DNA of 64,000 nucleotides from Gracilimonas sp. Its GTDB lineage: Bacteria > Bacteroidota > Rhodothermia > Balneolales > Balneolaceae. Positions 1-8,387 of this stretch are shown piece by piece. A program made the translations under genes and the position numbers. The notes under the pieces were generated by a model. It was not told the origin of the DNA, searched no databases, and was given only the letters and a program-made list of their open reading frames with translations. The DNA lies in the NCBI RefSeq assembly GCF_040218225.1, contig NZ_JAVJQO010000002.1, forward strand, positions 186,001 to 250,000, given 5' to 3'. Within the stretch, counting starts at the first letter, position 1. Every line of letters starts with the position of its first letter.

Positions 1-273
1 CCTTCTTGCATCATAGAGAATGGCAAGCTTTATAAAAACAGCTTCGGTCTGGATCGTAAAATTGTAAATAAGGTGCTTGACGAAGCCGTTAAATGCCGCA
101 GAGATCAAATTACCATTACCACCTTTATGATTGCTCAAGATCCTTATTTGCAAAGTTTTGTGCGCGAAATGACTGAAGCCAATAAAGGAAAAGCTTATTT
201 TGCCTCTCTGGATAATTTAGGGGGCTATATTTTTGAAGATTACATCCAGAACCGTAAAAAGAATGTGAAATAA
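1..273 (+). CDS. VWA-domain protein, C-terminal fragment
   Basis: The open frame runs in from the left edge and ends in TAA, so only about 90 C-terminal residues are visible. The readable part contains CRRDQITITTFMIAQDP, then a stretch ending KGKAYFASLDNLG and a basic tail, IQNRKKN. This matches my recollection of the end of large von Willebrand A-domain proteins, in which the final beta strand and helix of the VWA fold are followed by a YxQNRKK-like terminus. Such proteins are often encoded beside MoxR-type AAA ATPases, but the partner gene would lie outside the window. A GTG at 73 could be read as a start, but the frame is open and protein-like upstream of it, so it is more likely internal. 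The metal-binding DxSxS motif would be upstream and cannot be checked. The family call is good; the exact role is unknown. Confidence 0.7.
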   Translation, partial: PSCIIENGKLYKNSFGLDRKIVNKVLDEAVKCRRDQITITTFMIAQDPYLQSFVREMTEANKGKAYFASLDNLGGYIFEDYIQNRKKNVK

Positions 274-300
274 AAAAAGCCGCTCATCTCTGAACGGCTT
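272..300 (-). terminator. Rho-independent terminator of the bamA/ompH operon
   Basis: AAGCCG (277-282) pairs with CGGCTT (295-300) around a 12-base loop. Read on the minus strand the stem is followed by a run of seven T (A-run at 272-278 on the plus strand), so it is a strong terminator for the leftward operon. It overlaps the stop codon of the rightward VWA gene, for which it is a weaker terminator. Confidence 0.75.
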
Positions 301-331
301 TAAGTTCTTATCTAAAGAAAGGTACTACCTG

Positions 332-880
332 CTAGTTGAAAACACCCAGTTCCTGCATTACAGCATCAGTAATGTCATACTTTGACTGATATTCATCAGA
401 AGCATACAAGATGATAAGATCGCCGCTTGAAGTAGTAGTATTCAACACATAGCTGAGACCTTTCTCTCTGGCAACTGCGTCAATAGCTGTCCCAATTTGA
501 GTAAACATAGGACCGAGCAATTCCTGACGTCGTTGTTGTAGTGCTTGCTCTGCTTCCTGTTGTGCAGTACTCAGATCTTGCTGCAGCTGTGCCAGACGCT
601 CCTGTTCTTTTTGGTTTGCTTCCTGAGAGATAACACCAGCCTTTTGCTCATAAGCCGCTACCTGCTGCTGGAAGTCTTGTTCTTTTTTCAATAGTTCTTG
701 CTGCTTCTGCTCTGCAAAATTTTGCAGTCTTTTTTGAATAGCAGCCATTTCAGGCATTTTTGCTAGTACAGCTTGCGGATTTACGTACCCGATTTTCATT
801 TCTGCATCCTGAGCCTTGGCAACATCCATTGTTGAAAAGGCAATCAAAAATGAAACAAGTAATAAGCTTAATTTCTTCAT
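332..880 (-). CDS. OmpH/Skp-family periplasmic chaperone (third copy)
   Basis: A 182-residue secreted protein with a clear signal peptide (about residues 1-23, MKKLSLLLVSFLIAFSTMDV, cleavage near AKAQ). The mature start KIGYVNPQAVLAKMPEM is the beta strand and first helix of the Skp/OmpH fold. A long Gln/Glu/Lys-rich coiled coil follows (about 45-125), then a return helix and the closing strand GLSYVLNTTT, where the trimer body forms. Skp-type proteins bind unfolded outer-membrane proteins in the periplasm and deliver them to the BAM complex. It is the last gene of the long leftward operon, 23 bases after a paralogue, and is followed by a terminator. Of the three copies, this one and the middle one share the shorter KIGY-NP start, suggesting local duplication. 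Confidence 0.88.
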   Translation of the reverse strand: MKKLSLLLVSFLIAFSTMDVAKAQDAEMKIGYVNPQAVLAKMPEMAAIQKRLQNFAEQKQQELLKKEQDFQQQVAAYEQKAGVISQEANQKEQERLAQLQQDLSTAQQEAEQALQQRRQELLGPMFTQIGTAIDAVAREKGLSYVLNTTTSSGDLIILYASDEYQSKYDITDAVMQELGVFN

Positions 881-903
881 TTGTATCGTTTTATTGGCTT
901 TGA

Positions 904-1422
904 TTATTTTAATTTTGCTATAATTTTATCAGTTATATCAAGACCCTCATTATCTGCAAAAAAGATAATGGCGTCACCGTAAGAGGTACCTTCGTTGAGT
1001 ACGAGATCAAGACCCATTTCCTGGGCAACCTCCTCCATGGCTGTATTCATTCTTTCTATAATCGGAGCCATCAACTCATTTCGCTTTTGACGAATTTCAT
1101 TCATCATAGACTCCCGGTCTTGCTCAAATTGATCATTTAATTCCATTAACTCCTGCTCTTTATTAGCTCGTTCCTGTTGAGACAGGTTGGCCATTGAAGA
1201 TTCGTAGTTTGAGAAAATCTGTTGAAGGTCAGTAGCTTTAGCAGCAAGCTCCTGATCTCTTTGTTCAATTAGTGTGTTTATTTGTTGATCAACCTCCTCT
1301 ACTTCAGGAAGCTCGTTAAGAACTCGGGCAGGATTAGTGTATCCAATTTTGACCTGCGCCAGAGCATCCTGGAGTGCAAAAACGCTCAGGAAAAGGATAA
1401 TGGCAGTAGTTCTTTTACTCAT
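904..1422 (-). CDS. OmpH/Skp-family periplasmic chaperone (second copy)
   Basis: 172 residues with a signal peptide (about 1-22, ending QDALAQ) and the OmpH hallmarks: opening strand VKIGYTNPARVLNELPE, a charged coiled coil (about 40-125) and a closing segment MGLDLVLNEGTSYGDAIIFF. Family role: a trimeric holdase for unfolded outer-membrane proteins. It lies 53 bases downstream of the first ompH copy and 23 bases upstream of the third. Sequence divergence between the copies is substantial, so they are old duplicates and may prefer different clients; that is inference. The ATG start is supported by the signal peptide directly behind it. Confidence 0.88.
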   Translation of the reverse strand: MSKRTTAIILFLSVFALQDALAQVKIGYTNPARVLNELPEVEEVDQQINTLIEQRDQELAAKATDLQQIFSNYESSMANLSQQERANKEQELMELNDQFEQDRESMMNEIRQKRNELMAPIIERMNTAMEEVAQEMGLDLVLNEGTSYGDAIIFFADNEGLDITDKIIAKLK

Positions 1423-1475
1423 ATTTATAAATCTATCGTTTTTTCTAATTTAAAAGTTTTTTCTAACAATTGTCG

Positions 1476-2015
1476 TTACTGTTCTTCTATCTCGATGCCC
1501 AGTTCTAACAAAATGTCGTCGTTTAAATTGTATTCATTATTAGCGTAAACCATATAAATGTCGCCTGAGCGGTCAAATACAAAGTCAAAAGATTGCTTTT
1601 GAGCTACAGCCCTTACAGCTGTGAAAATCTGACGCTGAATGGGTTCCAACAATTCGCGTTGTCTTGAAAAATATTCACCTTCAGGACCAAATTTTTGAGC
1701 AAGAAATTGTTCTTTTTCTCTTTTCTTTTGCGCTATTTCCTGCCTCTTCTGATTACGAATTTCATCGGTATATAGTATTTCTTTAGCCTCATAATCTTCC
1801 TGAAGCTGTTGAATCTCATTCTCGAGCTCTTCAACCTGTTCTTTCCATTGGCTGCTCAATAGATCCAGTTGTTGCTGAATACCTTCATATTCCGGAATCT
1901 GCTGTAGAATGTAGTCAGACTCGTAGAACCCAATTTTTTGTTCCTGGGCCCATAAAGTCTGAGATAGACCTGCAAACAGTACAGTAATAATCAAATACTT
2001 GTGTAGTTGCTGCAT
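1476..2015 (-). CDS. OmpH/Skp-family periplasmic chaperone (first copy, coupled to bamA)
   Basis: 179 residues: signal peptide (about 1-23, ending QTLWAQ), then QKIGFYESDYILQQIPEYE, which is the OmpH opening motif, a long Gln/Glu/Lys-rich coiled coil (about 50-130) and the closing strand SFDFVFDRSGDIYMVYA. Its start codon overlaps the bamA stop by one base (TAATG), so translation is probably coupled to BamA. That placement directly after bamA is the usual one for skp/ompH and fits a chaperone feeding the beta-barrel assembly machine. It is the most divergent of the three copies here. Confidence 0.9.
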   Translation of the reverse strand: MQQLHKYLIITVLFAGLSQTLWAQEQKIGFYESDYILQQIPEYEGIQQQLDLLSSQWKEQVEELENEIQQLQEDYEAKEILYTDEIRNQKRQEIAQKKREKEQFLAQKFGPEGEYFSRQRELLEPIQRQIFTAVRAVAQKQSFDFVFDRSGDIYMVYANNEYNLNDDILLELGIEIEEQ

Positions 2016-4492
2016 TAGAACGGTGCTCCTATGTTAAATAAGAATTCCCAGTTACCCGGTTGTATATCATTTCCATTAGGTACAGTTACACCATCAAGCC
2101 TGTAACCATAACTTAGATCAATCAAACCTAATATTGGAAGATACAATCTAACACCAAAACCAGCTGATCTTTTTACACGGAATGGATCGAAGTCGTTAAA
2201 ATCCAGATAGGAATTACCCGCATCAGTAAAAGCATATGGAATTATCTGTACCTGCTCATTTGAAACAGCCGGATATCTCATCTCCATAGAGTACTTACTA
2301 AAGATTGTACCTGCAACTTTACGCCCGTCAACGATAGGGGAAATACTTGTGGTTGTGCCCCCCGGGTAACCACGCAGGTCGATATTATCATACAAGAAGC
2401 TTTGCCGCTGCTGTAGCTGAGTTCCACCAACCAGGAATTTATTAAGCTCACTTCGTTTATCCTGAGTAAAATATCCTATATAACCGTATTGCACCTGGCT
2501 TGTTAACACCAATTTATCAACAATTGGCACATGATGCTGGTACTCCGTTCGGAGTTTGTAATATTCTGAGAATCCAGGCAATGGAGGCGCAGCTTCAAAA
2601 GAAAGTGTAAATTTTGATCCTGTTATTGGGGAAATAGGATTATCAACAGAGTTTCTTTCCAGTACCTGCTCGAATGTTAAAAGGCTGGATGTTCCGTCAG
2701 CAAGAAAAGAAGAATTTCCTTCAATATTGTACAACTGGTATCCAATAATTGACCGGGTTGAGAAATAATCATCTGGCCATTTCAGTCGCTTACCCATCGA
2801 TACTGAACTTGAAAACAGCTCATTTCTTTCCGTAGATCCACTGTAGTTCAATAAATTATAAGAAACATTGACACCTACAGAAGTCGGTTTTCCCCGAAAC
2901 CAAGGCTCCTGAAATCCAAAACTGTAACTCTGATATCCTGTTCCGGTAACCTGAACTCCCAATGATAAATTTTGACCATCTCCTGAAGGGATAGGCGTCC
3001 ACCCTCCTTTTTCAAATGCTCTTTTTAAAGAAAAGTTATTAAAGTTCACCCTTGCTGACAGAATTACCCCGATAGTTGGGCCGCCGTACCCACCTGAAAA
3101 CTCGAAATTACTTGTGCTTTGACTGTCATCTAATCGATAATTTATATCAACAGTTTTGTCTTGCTGATTAGGTAACACATCAGGTTCAATATTTTGCGGG
3201 TCAAAGAATCCCAGTGTTCCCAGTTCCCGAATAGTTCTGATGATCGCATCTCTGCTATAGCGGTTTCCAGGAGTGGTTCTAAGTGTCCGGCGAACGACGT
3301 CGTCGTGAGTTCGTGTATTTCCAGAGAAACTGACGTGCCTTATCGTTGCAATCTCGTCTTCATATATATCGAAATGAATGTCAAGGGAGTCATCTGCCAC
3401 TTTTGTTATGGTAGGAATAGCCTGGAAGAATAAGTACCCTATATTCTGATAGAGGCTGTTAATATCGGTGTTCTTTTGGTTGATATTTACATTCTGATCA
3501 AACTTTTGCTGATTAAATATATCTCCTCTTTGAAAACCAAGCGCCTCAGATAACCGCTCATCGCTATACACAGTATTGCCATCCCAGGTAACATTTCGAA
3601 CCTTATATTGTGGACCTTCTTCGATGGTTACTACAACTCTAAGCCCTGTTTTATCCTTAAATAAGCCATCATGTTTATAAGTATAAACTGAGTCTTCGAT
3701 AATCCGGACATCTGTAAATCCATTTTGGCGATAGAAACTCAGAACGCTCTCTTTCCCTTCTTCAAATTCTTCTTCTTTGTATACTTTTTTACCGAATATT
3801 TTCCACCATGCATCTTCTTTAAGCGGTTTTATCTTTCTGCGGAGCTTCCTGTCTTTAAACTCTTCGGCACCCTGAAAAACAATATCCTTAACCTCTAAGC
3901 GCTTACCCGGCTTTATGTCAAAAATCAACCTAACACGGTCTTCTACGTTTTCTACTTCTTTGGTACTTGTTTCTATTTCAGTGTACCAAAACCCTTTATT
4001 CTCATAAAACCGTCGAATGGTATTCTTTGCCTGCCCAATTGCAGATTCTGTTATAACTGTTCCGGGTGTTAGTACTAATAAGTCTTCCAGATCACGACGT
4101 TCAGAGCGCTTTATTCCCTTTAATTTGTACTCCAGGATTCTCGCTTGTTCTTCTACTTTGATAAGAAAACTAATGCCTGTGGAAGTACGTTCTGTGACAT
4201 AGATCTTTACATCAGAAAAAAGACCTGAACGATACAAACGACTTATTGCTCGGGTCAGCTTCTCCCCACCCGGATAGGTAATAGAGCTTCCTTCAACGAG
4301 TGTACTCGCATTTTTTATAAATTGCTCTCGGGTGTTTTTATTCCCTTCTACTGTAACCTCCATAATTTGATATTCAACAGGGGTTAGTTCAGTTGGGTCT
4401 GTTAATTCAATATCCTGAGCCTGTAAAAGATGAGATGTGAAGCCGAATGTCAATAAAGTTGCAAAAAGTAATCTTTTCAAAAGTAACAACAC
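2015..4492 (-). CDS. bamA: Outer-membrane protein assembly factor BamA
   Basis: 825 residues. A signal peptide (about 1-25) is followed by a run of POTRA domains (about 45-430), recognisable by repeated segments such as VEGNKNTREQFIKN, FQGAEEFKDRKLRRKI and FSGNTRTHDDVVRRTL. The C-terminal half (about 465-825) is the Omp85 barrel, with GGYGGPTIGVILSARVNFNN near its start, the conserved LRGYPGG loop and the ending WEFLFNIGAPF with terminal Phe. BamA is the membrane core of the machine that folds and inserts beta-barrel proteins. The gene sits between uppS (16 bases upstream) and the first ompH (one-base overlap). Length and domain order are normal for the family, and nothing in it looks broken. 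Confidence 0.95.
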   Translation of the reverse strand: MLLLLKRLLFATLLTFGFTSHLLQAQDIELTDPTELTPVEYQIMEVTVEGNKNTREQFIKNASTLVEGSSITYPGGEKLTRAISRLYRSGLFSDVKIYVTERTSTGISFLIKVEEQARILEYKLKGIKRSERRDLEDLLVLTPGTVITESAIGQAKNTIRRFYENKGFWYTEIETSTKEVENVEDRVRLIFDIKPGKRLEVKDIVFQGAEEFKDRKLRRKIKPLKEDAWWKIFGKKVYKEEEFEEGKESVLSFYRQNGFTDVRIIEDSVYTYKHDGLFKDKTGLRVVVTIEEGPQYKVRNVTWDGNTVYSDERLSEALGFQRGDIFNQQKFDQNVNINQKNTDINSLYQNIGYLFFQAIPTITKVADDSLDIHFDIYEDEIATIRHVSFSGNTRTHDDVVRRTLRTTPGNRYSRDAIIRTIRELGTLGFFDPQNIEPDVLPNQQDKTVDINYRLDDSQSTSNFEFSGGYGGPTIGVILSARVNFNNFSLKRAFEKGGWTPIPSGDGQNLSLGVQVTGTGYQSYSFGFQEPWFRGKPTSVGVNVSYNLLNYSGSTERNELFSSSVSMGKRLKWPDDYFSTRSIIGYQLYNIEGNSSFLADGTSSLLTFEQVLERNSVDNPISPITGSKFTLSFEAAPPLPGFSEYYKLRTEYQHHVPIVDKLVLTSQVQYGYIGYFTQDKRSELNKFLVGGTQLQQRQSFLYDNIDLRGYPGGTTTSISPIVDGRKVAGTIFSKYSMEMRYPAVSNEQVQIIPYAFTDAGNSYLDFNDFDPFRVKRSAGFGVRLYLPILGLIDLSYGYRLDGVTVPNGNDIQPGNWEFLFNIGAPF

Positions 4493-4508
4493 GCCTTTTG
4501 GTTAATGC

Positions 4509-5396
4509 TTATGATTTTTTGTTTACTAAACGAGATGAATATGATTTTTCGTCTTTAGATGATTGAATTTTTCCAAACCTTCGATCTCTTTGTTGATAGG
4601 AACGAATGGCTTCATATAATTCATCTCTTCTGAAGTCTGGCCAATAGGTTTTTGTAATGTAAAGTTCTGAATACGCCAATTGCCATAATAAAAAGTTACT
4701 GATACGATACTCTCCACTGGTTCGGATAATTAAATCCGGGTCCGGTACATCTGCGGTAGAAAGGTGATCGCTTATCATCTGATCGTTAATAAGTTCCGGA
4801 TCTAAACGGCCTTCCTTTACATGATTGGCTATTTTCTTAACTGCCTCAGTAATATCCCAACGACCTGAATAACTCAGTGCCAAGCACAATTCCAATAGTT
4901 TATTGTCTTTAGTGAGTTCAATTGCCTCCTGAAGCTCATTTTGACAATTTTTAGGAAATCGATTCATCTGACCTATTGTTGCCAAACGGATGTCATTCTT
5001 ATTGAGGTTTTCCGCTTCTTTTCTGAGAGAGGACACCAATAACCTCATCAAACCCTGAACTTCCGCTGACGGACGGCCCCAGTTCTCCGTTGAAAATGCA
5101 TAGAGCGTCAGGTATTTGACGCCTAATTGGGCACAAGATTCTGTGATATCACGAACTGAGTCGACCCCCACTTTATGACCGTGAAGACGAATACTGCCTT
5201 TGCTTTTAGCCCAGCGCCCGTTTCCATCCATAATGATGGCTATATGAAGAGGAATCTCACCCGAGTTCTTCAGGTTCTCCTGGTTCTTCTTATCGTCTTC
5301 AGTCTGTATGGTGTTTGTTAAAGTAAGCTCTTTCAAGTGATTTTTAGGGCTGTTTTTGAAGCTTTGAAAATTAGAGCTTTGCTTGTCCTTTATCAA
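4509..5396 (-). CDS. uppS: Isoprenyl transferase (undecaprenyl diphosphate synthase)
   Basis: The cis-prenyltransferase makes the undecaprenyl diphosphate carrier for peptidoglycan and O-antigen. Seen: the family signature HIAIIMDGNGRWAKSKG with the catalytic Asp at about residue 57, GHKVGVDSVRDI, LTLYAFSTENW, and near the end the substrate-binding RTSGEYRISNFLLWQLAYSE and WPDF. The usual length is about 230-255 residues; this frame gives 295 because about 47 polar residues precede IPLHIAIIMD. Either that is a genuine N-terminal extension or translation begins further in, for example at a TTG near 5336. The core is intact. The gene lies 14 bases after ribH and 16 before bamA, inside the envelope operon. 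Confidence 0.93.
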   Translation of the reverse strand: MIKDKQSSNFQSFKNSPKNHLKELTLTNTIQTEDDKKNQENLKNSGEIPLHIAIIMDGNGRWAKSKGSIRLHGHKVGVDSVRDITESCAQLGVKYLTLYAFSTENWGRPSAEVQGLMRLLVSSLRKEAENLNKNDIRLATIGQMNRFPKNCQNELQEAIELTKDNKLLELCLALSYSGRWDITEAVKKIANHVKEGRLDPELINDQMISDHLSTADVPDPDLIIRTSGEYRISNFLLWQLAYSELYITKTYWPDFRRDELYEAIRSYQQRDRRFGKIQSSKDEKSYSSRLVNKKS

Positions 5397-5410
5397 GGTA
5401 AATAATCTTT

Positions 5411-5881
5411 TCAGGAAGTTAGTTTTTGTTCCATTGATATCATCTCCAAAAGGGCTAACGCGGCTTCTCCGCCCTTATTCCCTTTTTCGCCGGCTCGTTC
5501 CATAGCTTGCTTAACATCATCGGTAGTTAAAACTCCAAACGCCACGGGTTTATTATGTTTTAAAATTAAATCGGTTATTCCCCTGTTTACAGCGTCACAA
5601 ACGTATTCAAAATGAGGAGTTCCTCCCCTGATTACTACTCCAAGAGCTACCACTCCAGCTACATCGCGATTTTCTATCACTTTCTGTACCGTCAAAGGTA
5701 TTTCGTAAGAACCAGGACATTTCACTATGGTGATATCTGTCTCATCAATTCCATTTCCTTTCAGTGCTTTTAAGGCTCCTTCAAGCATCTTGTCGGTAAT
5801 CATTGAATTCCACCTGGATACCACAATACCAATCTTCACTTTTCCGGGGTTTGTATCTCCTTCTATCAACTCTGCAGCCAT
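5411..5881 (-). CDS. ribH: 6,7-dimethyl-8-ribityllumazine synthase
   Basis: The penultimate enzyme of riboflavin synthesis condenses 5-amino-6-ribitylaminouracil with 3,4-dihydroxy-2-butanone 4-phosphate. The 156-residue length is typical. Motifs seen: VSRWNSMITDKMLEGA near the start, CPGSYEIPLTVQ, ALGVVIRGGTPHFEYVC with the catalytic His at about 90, and FGVLTTDD followed by GNKGGEAALALLEM. No other riboflavin genes are in the window, so this is an isolated rib gene lodged in an envelope operon. It starts one base after the PHP gene stops and ends 14 bases before uppS. The close spacing leaves no room for an FMN riboswitch. Confidence 0.95.
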   Translation of the reverse strand: MAAELIEGDTNPGKVKIGIVVSRWNSMITDKMLEGALKALKGNGIDETDITIVKCPGSYEIPLTVQKVIENRDVAGVVALGVVIRGGTPHFEYVCDAVNRGITDLILKHNKPVAFGVLTTDDVKQAMERAGEKGNKGGEAALALLEMISMEQKLTS

Positions 5882-5882
5882 A

Positions 5883-6734
5883 CTAATTCTTTATTTCGGT
5901 GATATTTTTTCGTTGTTCTGTCATTTTTTTCATCTTCTCAACATGCTTGTAAGCAATAGTGACTACTCCCATATTTGTATATCCGGCTTCCGCACCCTCA
6001 TGTGTATCACTTCCTCCTGTCATCAATAACCCGTGCTCCTCACAAAATTCTGTGTATTTTTTTTGAAGCTTGAAGTTATGACTGGGATGAATACATTCAA
6101 TTCCATCAATGCCTGCCCCTACAAATGACTCTAGTTCATCCGAAGAATAAAGCTTGCCCGGATGAGCCACCACACTTGCGCCACCTACATTTCTGATAAT
6201 CTCAATTACTTCACGGTAATCAGGGTATGTACTTTCGATGGAACCTAATTTCTGATTGCTAAGGTATCGGATAAAAGCTTCTTTAGGACTACTTACATAT
6301 CCTTTTTGTGCAAGCACTCTTGCCAGATGGGGTCTGCCAATATTAGCTCCATTTGCTTCAGCCCAAACCTCATCATAATCTACATCAATACCTGATTTTT
6401 TTACAGTTTTGATAATTCCTTTTATGCGGTTTTTACGGGCTTTTTTTTGCTCGTTAAGAAATTCTTCAAGGTAATTTGTGTCCGGATCAAAATAGTACGC
6501 AAGTATATGTACTTCCTTATCTCCCAGCACAGATGTAATCTCTACCCCCGGGATTAGCTCGATATCCAGTTCACCAGCCTTTTCAATAGCCTGAAAATAC
6601 CCTTTACACGTATCATGATCTGTAATAGAAAGGCTGACAAGCTTTTTATCCTTTGCCACCTGTACAGCCTCCTCAGGCGATAAACGGCCATCAGAGCAAG
6701 TGGTGTGGATATGTAAATCCGCTTTAGGGAGCAT
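5883..6734 (-). CDS. PHP-domain phosphoesterase (YciV/RNase AM-like)
   Basis: 283 residues covering a complete PHP metallo-phosphoesterase. Metal-binding motifs in order are DLHIHTTCSDG (residues 6-16), SITDHDTCKGY, IPGVEITS, VVAHPGKL and GGSDTHEG. The arrangement, with a middle domain carrying NIGRPHLARVL, matches the YciV/TrpH-type family; characterised members hydrolyse 3',5'-nucleoside bisphosphates or trim 5' ends of RNA. The exact substrate cannot be told from sequence. The gene is packed between the processing protease (3 bases) and ribH (1 base), so it is co-transcribed with envelope genes without an obvious functional tie. Confidence 0.85.
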   Translation of the reverse strand: MLPKADLHIHTTCSDGRLSPEEAVQVAKDKKLVSLSITDHDTCKGYFQAIEKAGELDIELIPGVEITSVLGDKEVHILAYYFDPDTNYLEEFLNEQKKARKNRIKGIIKTVKKSGIDVDYDEVWAEANGANIGRPHLARVLAQKGYVSSPKEAFIRYLSNQKLGSIESTYPDYREVIEIIRNVGGASVVAHPGKLYSSDELESFVGAGIDGIECIHPSHNFKLQKKYTEFCEEHGLLMTGGSDTHEGAEAGYTNMGVVTIAYKHVEKMKKMTEQRKNITEIKN

Positions 6735-6737
6735 TCT

Positions 6738-8381
6738 CTATTCCCCTGAAAGCAGCTTGTTTAATTCCGCTTCGTTTGCAATAAATTCCAGGGCCTTAAG
6801 CACATCGGGGTCAGATTTAAGCCCGGCCTCTACTCTTCCTGACTGCCCCGCATAACGTGAAATTAACTCCAGGTAAAGCGTTCTGCGAATATCGGCTTCA
6901 TCCTTGTTGAACTGCGTTTCTTTCTCATTCGATATTGCTGTTCTCAATCCATTTAATTGGTTTTCTGCCCCCTCTACTCCTGAAAGTTCCTGGGATAAAT
7001 CATCAAGTAATTTTTCTGAGTCAGTCGTAAAATTAAACTCCTGTTCAGTAAGATAATCCCTGAATTCTGAATAAACTTCATCAGGCAACTCACCATATTC
7101 AAATGAATTATGTGTGGCCTCATATTCTGTTGCAAAATCGAAATACATTCCCTGTTGAAGTAATGCTATCTCAAGAATGCTCAGCTCACCTGTACCAGAC
7201 TCTATATCGGGCTCAATACCTCTTCCCTCATATACCGTTCTGCCATTTCTGGTTTTAAACTCTCTTTTGGATGAATCCGCATTCATAACAGCAGAGTTGC
7301 GCCCCTGATGAGTGTACTGAATAGATTGTATACTTCTTCCACTCGGAATATAGTAACGGGAAATAGTGATCTTCAGAGAGGTGTTATAAGGCAAGGGTTT
7401 AACAACCTGAACCAAACCCTTTCCAAAACTTTGCTCACCTACTATTAAAGCACGATCTAAGTCCTGAAGCGCACCAGCAACCACTTCTGAGGCACTGGCA
7501 CTACCTTCATTCATCAAAACTACCACAGGTTTTTCAAACATTATAGGTTCGCGGGTCGCAAAAGTCTGGTTGTATTCAGCTACTCGTCCGCGGATATCGA
7601 CAACAGTGATACCGGGTTCAATAAATTTATCAATAATACCAACCGCTTCCTGTAATATTCCGCCCGGATTATCCCGCAAATCAATAACCAAGCCATTTAA
7701 GTCAGTACTTTCAGTCAAACTAATCATGGCTTCTCTGACTTCTTCCGCGGAGTTACTGCCAAATTGGGTTAACCGTACATATCCTGTTTTCTTTTCATTT
7801 CCAATCAATCCGGAATATGAAATATTACTCACTTCAATGCGCTGGCGGGTCAGTGTGAAATCGAGCGTTTGATCTAATCCAAACCGTTCAATAGAAATGG
7901 TAACTTCAGAACCCACCTCACCACTTGTGAGTGCGTTTACTTCTTCAGGTTGAAGTCTTTCGGTAGAAACACCATCAACAGCAACAATGACATCACCAGC
8001 CCGAATGCCTACCTGCTCAGCCGGACCTCCTTCCGCAGGTGCAATCACCACGACTTCGCCGTCCCGATATCCAGCTTCAATACCAATGCCAGCATAATTT
8101 CCCCGTGACATAATCTCAGCCTGCTCATTCTGAGATTCATTGAACATGACCGTGTAAGGATCAAGAGTCTCTAGCATCGCGTCGAGACCGTTTCGCATTA
8201 ATACCTCGGGATCTACTTCATCCACATATTCGAGCGCAACGTTTTCATATGCCTTGCTAAAAATGCTGAAGTTCTTTTTTATCAGGAAATAGATATCCGA
8301 CTGTTGTGCAGCAATGCCAACCGAAGCCAGCACAATCAGTGCAGTCGCAAAACCTGCTTTATATTTCCCTTTCCTCGTCAT
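6738..8381 (-). CDS. S41-family C-terminal processing peptidase
   Basis: 547 residues. An N-terminal membrane anchor or signal segment (about 8-25) is followed by a helical region, a PDZ domain (about 90-180, with YAGIGIEAGYRDGEVVVIAP) and the tail-specific protease core. Catalytic features are the serine in NEGSASASEV (about 296) and the general-base lysine in QSFGKGLVQ (K321). A C-terminal helical extension of roughly 130 residues follows. Members of this family cleave periplasmic proteins near their C-termini and control peptidoglycan hydrolases. The neighbour upstream is a lytic transglycosylase (6 bases away), which makes control of wall hydrolysis an attractive but unproven role. Confidence 0.92.
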   Translation of the reverse strand: MTRKGKYKAGFATALIVLASVGIAAQQSDIYFLIKKNFSIFSKAYENVALEYVDEVDPEVLMRNGLDAMLETLDPYTVMFNESQNEQAEIMSRGNYAGIGIEAGYRDGEVVVIAPAEGGPAEQVGIRAGDVIVAVDGVSTERLQPEEVNALTSGEVGSEVTISIERFGLDQTLDFTLTRQRIEVSNISYSGLIGNEKKTGYVRLTQFGSNSAEEVREAMISLTESTDLNGLVIDLRDNPGGILQEAVGIIDKFIEPGITVVDIRGRVAEYNQTFATREPIMFEKPVVVLMNEGSASASEVVAGALQDLDRALIVGEQSFGKGLVQVVKPLPYNTSLKITISRYYIPSGRSIQSIQYTHQGRNSAVMNADSSKREFKTRNGRTVYEGRGIEPDIESGTGELSILEIALLQQGMYFDFATEYEATHNSFEYGELPDEVYSEFRDYLTEQEFNFTTDSEKLLDDLSQELSGVEGAENQLNGLRTAISNEKETQFNKDEADIRRTLYLELISRYAGQSGRVEAGLKSDPDVLKALEFIANEAELNKLLSGE

Positions 8382-8387
8382 GCTTAA

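Noticed and set aside
4526-4717. A 63-codon overlapping frame within uppS
   Set aside because: It is a shadow of the conserved C-terminal part of the prenyltransferase.
5420-5883. An FMN riboswitch in front of ribH
   Set aside because: ribH begins one base after the preceding gene, so there is no leader to hold one.
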